A stretch of 64,000 nucleotides of DNA, taken from Streptomyces sp. NBC_01445 (GTDB taxonomy: Bacteria; Actinomycetota; Actinomycetes; Streptomycetales; Streptomycetaceae). Shown one piece after another: positions 61,557 through 64,000 of the stretch. The translations under genes and the position numbers were made by a program. Location of the stretch: assembly GCF_035918235.1 (NCBI RefSeq), contig NZ_CP109486.1, positions 62,001 through 126,000 of the forward strand. Direction: 5' to 3'. Below the pieces are notes generated by a model. The model had not been told where the DNA came from. It did no database searches and saw only the letters and a program-made list of their open reading frames with translations. Position 1 is the stretch's first letter. Each line of letters begins with the position of its first letter.

Positions 61557-61581
61557 GGAAGCGCGCGGGTTCGCGGAATCC
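61557..61581 (+). repeat. Third copy of the ligase-breakpoint end sequence
   Basis: GGAAGCGCGCGGGTTC then GCGGAATCC, directly next to the VWDLL breakpoint. It matches the right end of the metal cassette (GGAAGCGCACGGGTTC, then GTGGATTCC) and its left end. It may be the end of a second element extending to the right. Confidence 0.55.
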
Positions 61582-61754
61582 TGAAGCGCGAACGAGTCGA
61601 ACTTGCACTGAACTTCGGCATCTTGCTGGCTTGGTGGGCGGGTTGTCACCTCAGAACGGTGCCGAGCGCGGGGATGTCGGAGGGGTCAGATCAGTGCGGG
61701 CGCGCACGAGCTGCGCCCACTCCCGCACGCCGATCGACGGCTCCGGCCGATCGA

Positions 61755-62441
61755 TCAGTGCCGCTTCCCGGTCTCGCGGGAGCTGACGCCATGGCTGGCG
61801 CGGCGCATCGCCTCGTACAGGGCGGCGTCCTGCGGCGGGTCCGGGAGCGGTCCGCGGGATGGGGCCTGGAAGGACTGGATCATCCACGCCACGACGCGGC
61901 GCCAGGCGTCCGGCGCGGCGTCGCCGGTGGCGCTGAGGACGCCGGCGTTGGCCATCAGCAGCAGGACGAGATCCCGGCTGGTGAAGTCCTCGCGGAGCTG
62001 CCCGCTGTCCTTGGCGCGGCCGATGAGTTCGAGGAAGCCCTGGTACGCCTGGGCACGGAGCGCTTCCAGTTCCTGGGCGTCGGAGAAGCTCATGGTCAGG
62101 ATGTCGGCGAAGCCGCGGTCGGCGGCCTGCATCGCGCAGACCTCCTGGATGTAGCCGGTGAAGCCGTCCCAGGGGTCCGGGGCCGCCAGGGCGTCGGCGG
62201 TGGCCCGCGCGTATACCTCCATGCGGTCCGCGAAGACCGCGACGACGAGCTCCTCCTTGCCGGGAAAGTGACGGAAGAGGGTGGCGATCCCCACCCCGGC
62301 CTGCCGCGCGACCGAGGCCATCGACGCGTTCAGTCCGTGGCACCCGAACACCGTGCGCGCGGCGGCGATGATCCGCCCCCGGTTGCGCTCCGCGTCGCTG
62401 CGCTTGGGCGGGGCTGCGGAGTCGGGGTCTCGGGAGGTCAT
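61755..62441 (-). CDS. TetR-family repressor
   Basis: The product has 228 residues. The HTH is RIIAAARTVFGCHGLNASMA then SVARQAGVGIATLFRHFPGKEELV, with the usual helix spacing. The C-terminal domain (DLVLLLMANAGVLSATGD) is like those of the AcrR-type group with SDR or oxidoreductase targets. Divergent from the SDR gene with a 141-bp operator-rich gap. Confidence 0.88.
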   Translation of the reverse strand: MTSRDPDSAAPPKRSDAERNRGRIIAAARTVFGCHGLNASMASVARQAGVGIATLFRHFPGKEELVVAVFADRMEVYARATADALAAPDPWDGFTGYIQEVCAMQAADRGFADILTMSFSDAQELEALRAQAYQGFLELIGRAKDSGQLREDFTSRDLVLLLMANAGVLSATGDAAPDAWRRVVAWMIQSFQAPSRGPLPDPPQDAALYEAMRRASHGVSSRETGKRH

Positions 62442-62461
62442 GCCCGTCAGGCTAGCAAAAC

Positions 62462-62547
62462 GGAAGGCCCTATCCGATTACCGTGTTACCGTCGATCGTG
62501 AACCGGATAGGGCTTTCCGGATCGATCCGAAACGGATAGCCCTATCC
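62462..62547. promoter_or_regulatory. Operators between tetR and SDR genes
   Basis: GGAAGGCCCTATCCG (62462-62476) and CGGATAGGGCTTTCC (62504-62518) are a 15-bp inverted pair with one mismatch. GGATAG-CC-CTATCC is a palindrome at 62534-62547. The shared core GGATAGGG is a likely TetR-protein site controlling both directions. Confidence 0.65.
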
Positions 62548-62582
62548 ATCTCCATCATGTCCACCTTCACGAAAGGCCCCTC

Positions 62583-63260
62583 ATGCCCACCATCGCCATC
62601 GTCGGCGCCGGCCCCCAGCTCGGTCTCGCCATTGCTCGCACGTTCGGCACGCACGGCTACGAGGTCGCGCTGATCGCCCGCAATCGCGCCAAGCTCGAGA
62701 ACCTGGCCGGTGAACTGACCACCGAAGGCATCAGCGCCGCCGCCTTCCCCGCCGACGTACTCGACCGCGACGCACTCACCCAGGCGCTCAAGGACGCCGC
62801 CGCGCACTTCGGTTCCATCGACGTTCTGGAGTACTCGCCGGTGGGCGGCCTGGGCTCCACCGCGATGACCGCACCATCCGAGACCGACCCGGGACACGTT
62901 CAGCACGAGATGGAGTTCCAGCTGTACGGGGCCATCGCCGCAACCCGCGTCGTGCTGCCCGCGATGCGGGAGGCAGGCGCGGGCACCCTGCTGTTCACGA
63001 CCGGGGCGGGATCGCTCGACCCCGTTCCTATGATCGGCAACGTCAACGCCGCCGCGGCGGCGCTGCGCAACTGGGCCGTCAACCTGCACAAGGAACTGGA
63101 CGGCACCGGAGTCCAGGCCGCACACGTCGCCATCGACGTGTCGATCGGCGCCGCCGTCATGCCCGGCCACCCGGTCGCCCAGGCCGAGGAGATCTCCCCC
63201 GTCTACTGGGAGCTTCACACCACGCGCCGCGACCAGGCGGAACTGGTCTTCAGCAGCTGA
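62583..63260 (+). CDS. SDR-family protein with altered active site
   Basis: The product has 225 residues. The Rossmann start (IAIVGAGPQLGLAIARTFG) is good and nucleotide-binding. At the catalytic position the usual Tyr-x-x-x-Lys is replaced (NVNAAAAALRNW), so standard reduction is unlikely. The Ser region (LLFTTGAGSLDPVP) is partly kept. It is probably regulated by the adjacent TetR protein. Confidence 0.78.
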   Translation: MPTIAIVGAGPQLGLAIARTFGTHGYEVALIARNRAKLENLAGELTTEGISAAAFPADVLDRDALTQALKDAAAHFGSIDVLEYSPVGGLGSTAMTAPSETDPGHVQHEMEFQLYGAIAATRVVLPAMREAGAGTLLFTTGAGSLDPVPMIGNVNAAAAALRNWAVNLHKELDGTGVQAAHVAIDVSIGAAVMPGHPVAQAEEISPVYWELHTTRRDQAELVFSS

Positions 63261-63377
63261 CACCCCACCCGCGCTCGCCCGTTTTTCATGCAAAGGTCTT
63301 CTCGTCGATCACGAAGCGGCAGCGCATGTCCGCGCCGGGTGCCGGCACGGACACCCCACAGACGGGAGATGAGGGAC

Positions 63378-64000
63378 ATGGCACTGATCCTGGTGACCGG
63401 AGCCTCCAGCGGGCTCGGGCGCGACACGGCGGACGCGCTGGCCGGCGACGGGCATGACGTCGTCGTCCACGTCCGCAACACGGCCCGACTCGCCGACGCC
63501 GGAGACACCGCGCGCTGGAAGGGCGTCGTCACAGGGGATCTCTCCGACCCGGACGAGATCCGCGATGTCGCCCGGCAGGCAGGCGAGTTCGGCCGCTTCG
63601 ATACCGTCATCCACAACGCCGGCGTCATGCGCTCCCCCGAAGCGGTCACCGTCAACGTGGTCGCGCCGTATCTGCTGACGGCCCTGATGGACAAGCCGGA
63701 CCGGCTCATCTACCTCAGCAGCTCCATGCACCGCACTGGCTCCACCGACCTGCGCCGGCTGGGCGAGGGCACCGCCTCCTACGACGACACCAAGCTCTGG
63801 GTCACCACGCTCGCGCTCGCCGTCGCACACCGCTGGCAGGGCACGTCCAGCCACGCGGTGGACCCCGGCTGGGTCCCCACCCGCATGGGCGGTCCCGGCG
63901 CACCGGACGACCTGGCCGCCGGACACCGGACCCAGACCTGGCTCGCCACCCACCCCGAGGCAACCCCGCCCACCGGTGGCTACTGGTATCACCAGCAGAC
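63378..64000 (+). CDS. SDR-family oxidoreductase, cut by window end
   Basis: At least 207 residues from ATG 63378 (GAGGG 3 bp upstream); the stop is beyond 64000. It starts ALILVTGASSGLGRDTADAL and shows HNAGVM, an active-site Ser in IYLSSSMHR and a normal Tyr-x-x-x-Lys (SYDDTK). Unlike its neighbour it should be catalytic. Same strand, 117 bp apart, so perhaps one operon. Confidence 0.8.
   Translation, partial: MALILVTGASSGLGRDTADALAGDGHDVVVHVRNTARLADAGDTARWKGVVTGDLSDPDEIRDVARQAGEFGRFDTVIHNAGVMRSPEAVTVNVVAPYLLTALMDKPDRLIYLSSSMHRTGSTDLRRLGEGTASYDDTKLWVTTLALAVAHRWQGTSSHAVDPGWVPTRMGGPGAPDDLAAGHRTQTWLATHPEATPPTGGYWYHQQ

Noticed and set aside
1..64000. HUH relaxase or plasmid Rep protein
   Set aside because: I looked for HUH-type and replication-initiator signatures in all larger reading frames and saw none.

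Overview
The window is high-GC actinobacterial DNA, most likely Streptomyces. Evidence: strong third-position G/C, many GTG starts, many 4-bp stop/start overlaps, and protein families typical of that genus (DUF2637 membrane protein, BTAD/LysM protein, TcpC-type conjugation genes, replication-relaxation protein, CU044_5270-type ECF partner). No rRNA, tRNA or core housekeeping operon is visible. The mix of transfer genes, decayed recombinases, insertion sequences and broken genes suggests a large (possibly linear) plasmid, an integrative element or a chromosome arm.

Region 1 (1-18.5 kb) is a conjugation locus on the + strand. A sigma-like gene comes first. A tightly overlapping operon follows: TcpC/VirB8-like, small membrane proteins, TcpE-like, VirB4-like ATPase, VirB6-like channel protein and a lytic transglycosylase. 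After a cargo interval comes a second operon: small membrane protein, VirD4/TraG-like coupling ATPase and replication-relaxation protein. A bipartite motif, GGTCACGTTTT-N11-CTCCTTGGGG, precedes both operons, with a degenerate copy before the first gene. The cargo interval (10.4-13.9 kb) carries an ECF sigma factor with a membrane partner, and a cyclase/membrane-effector pair that looks like a Pycsar anti-phage system. Its cyclase is fused to two cold-shock-like domains.

Region 2 (18.5-31.9 kb) is a Tad/Flp pilus-like locus: lipoproteins, CpaB, CpaE, CpaF/TadA, TadB, TadC, a Flp-like pilin, three TadE/G-like pseudopilins, two very small membrane proteins and a 1180-residue LysM-BTAD membrane regulator. 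A heterodimeric ABC exporter with complementary degenerate ATP sites follows (32.0-35.6 kb). No relaxase, replication initiator or prepilin peptidase was found in the window.

Region 3 (35.6-38.6 kb) has a dense cluster of TTCCACC repeats, also present at the extreme left edge of the window. Next to it is a DUF2637 membrane protein with a C-terminal helix-turn-helix, and the 5' remnant of a tyrosine recombinase.

Region 4 (38.6-64 kb) is an accessory mosaic. It contains a pentapeptide-repeat membrane protein and an aminoglycoside-phosphotransferase-like gene inside a transposase-less element (23-bp terminal inverted repeats, 5-bp target duplication). It also has an NrdR fragment and four fragments of ATP-dependent DNA ligases. 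One ligase is interrupted by an ArsR/CDF/TauE metal cassette with a conserved end sequence that recurs at another ligase breakpoint 13 kb away. Further on are a recombinase/ChrB deletion fusion, an MFS transporter, a SpoIIE-type phosphatase, several small enzymes (cupin, NTF2-like, RidA, SET, VOC), a complete IS5-type element with an accessory gene, truncated transposases, and a TetR/SDR/SDR cluster that runs off the right edge.
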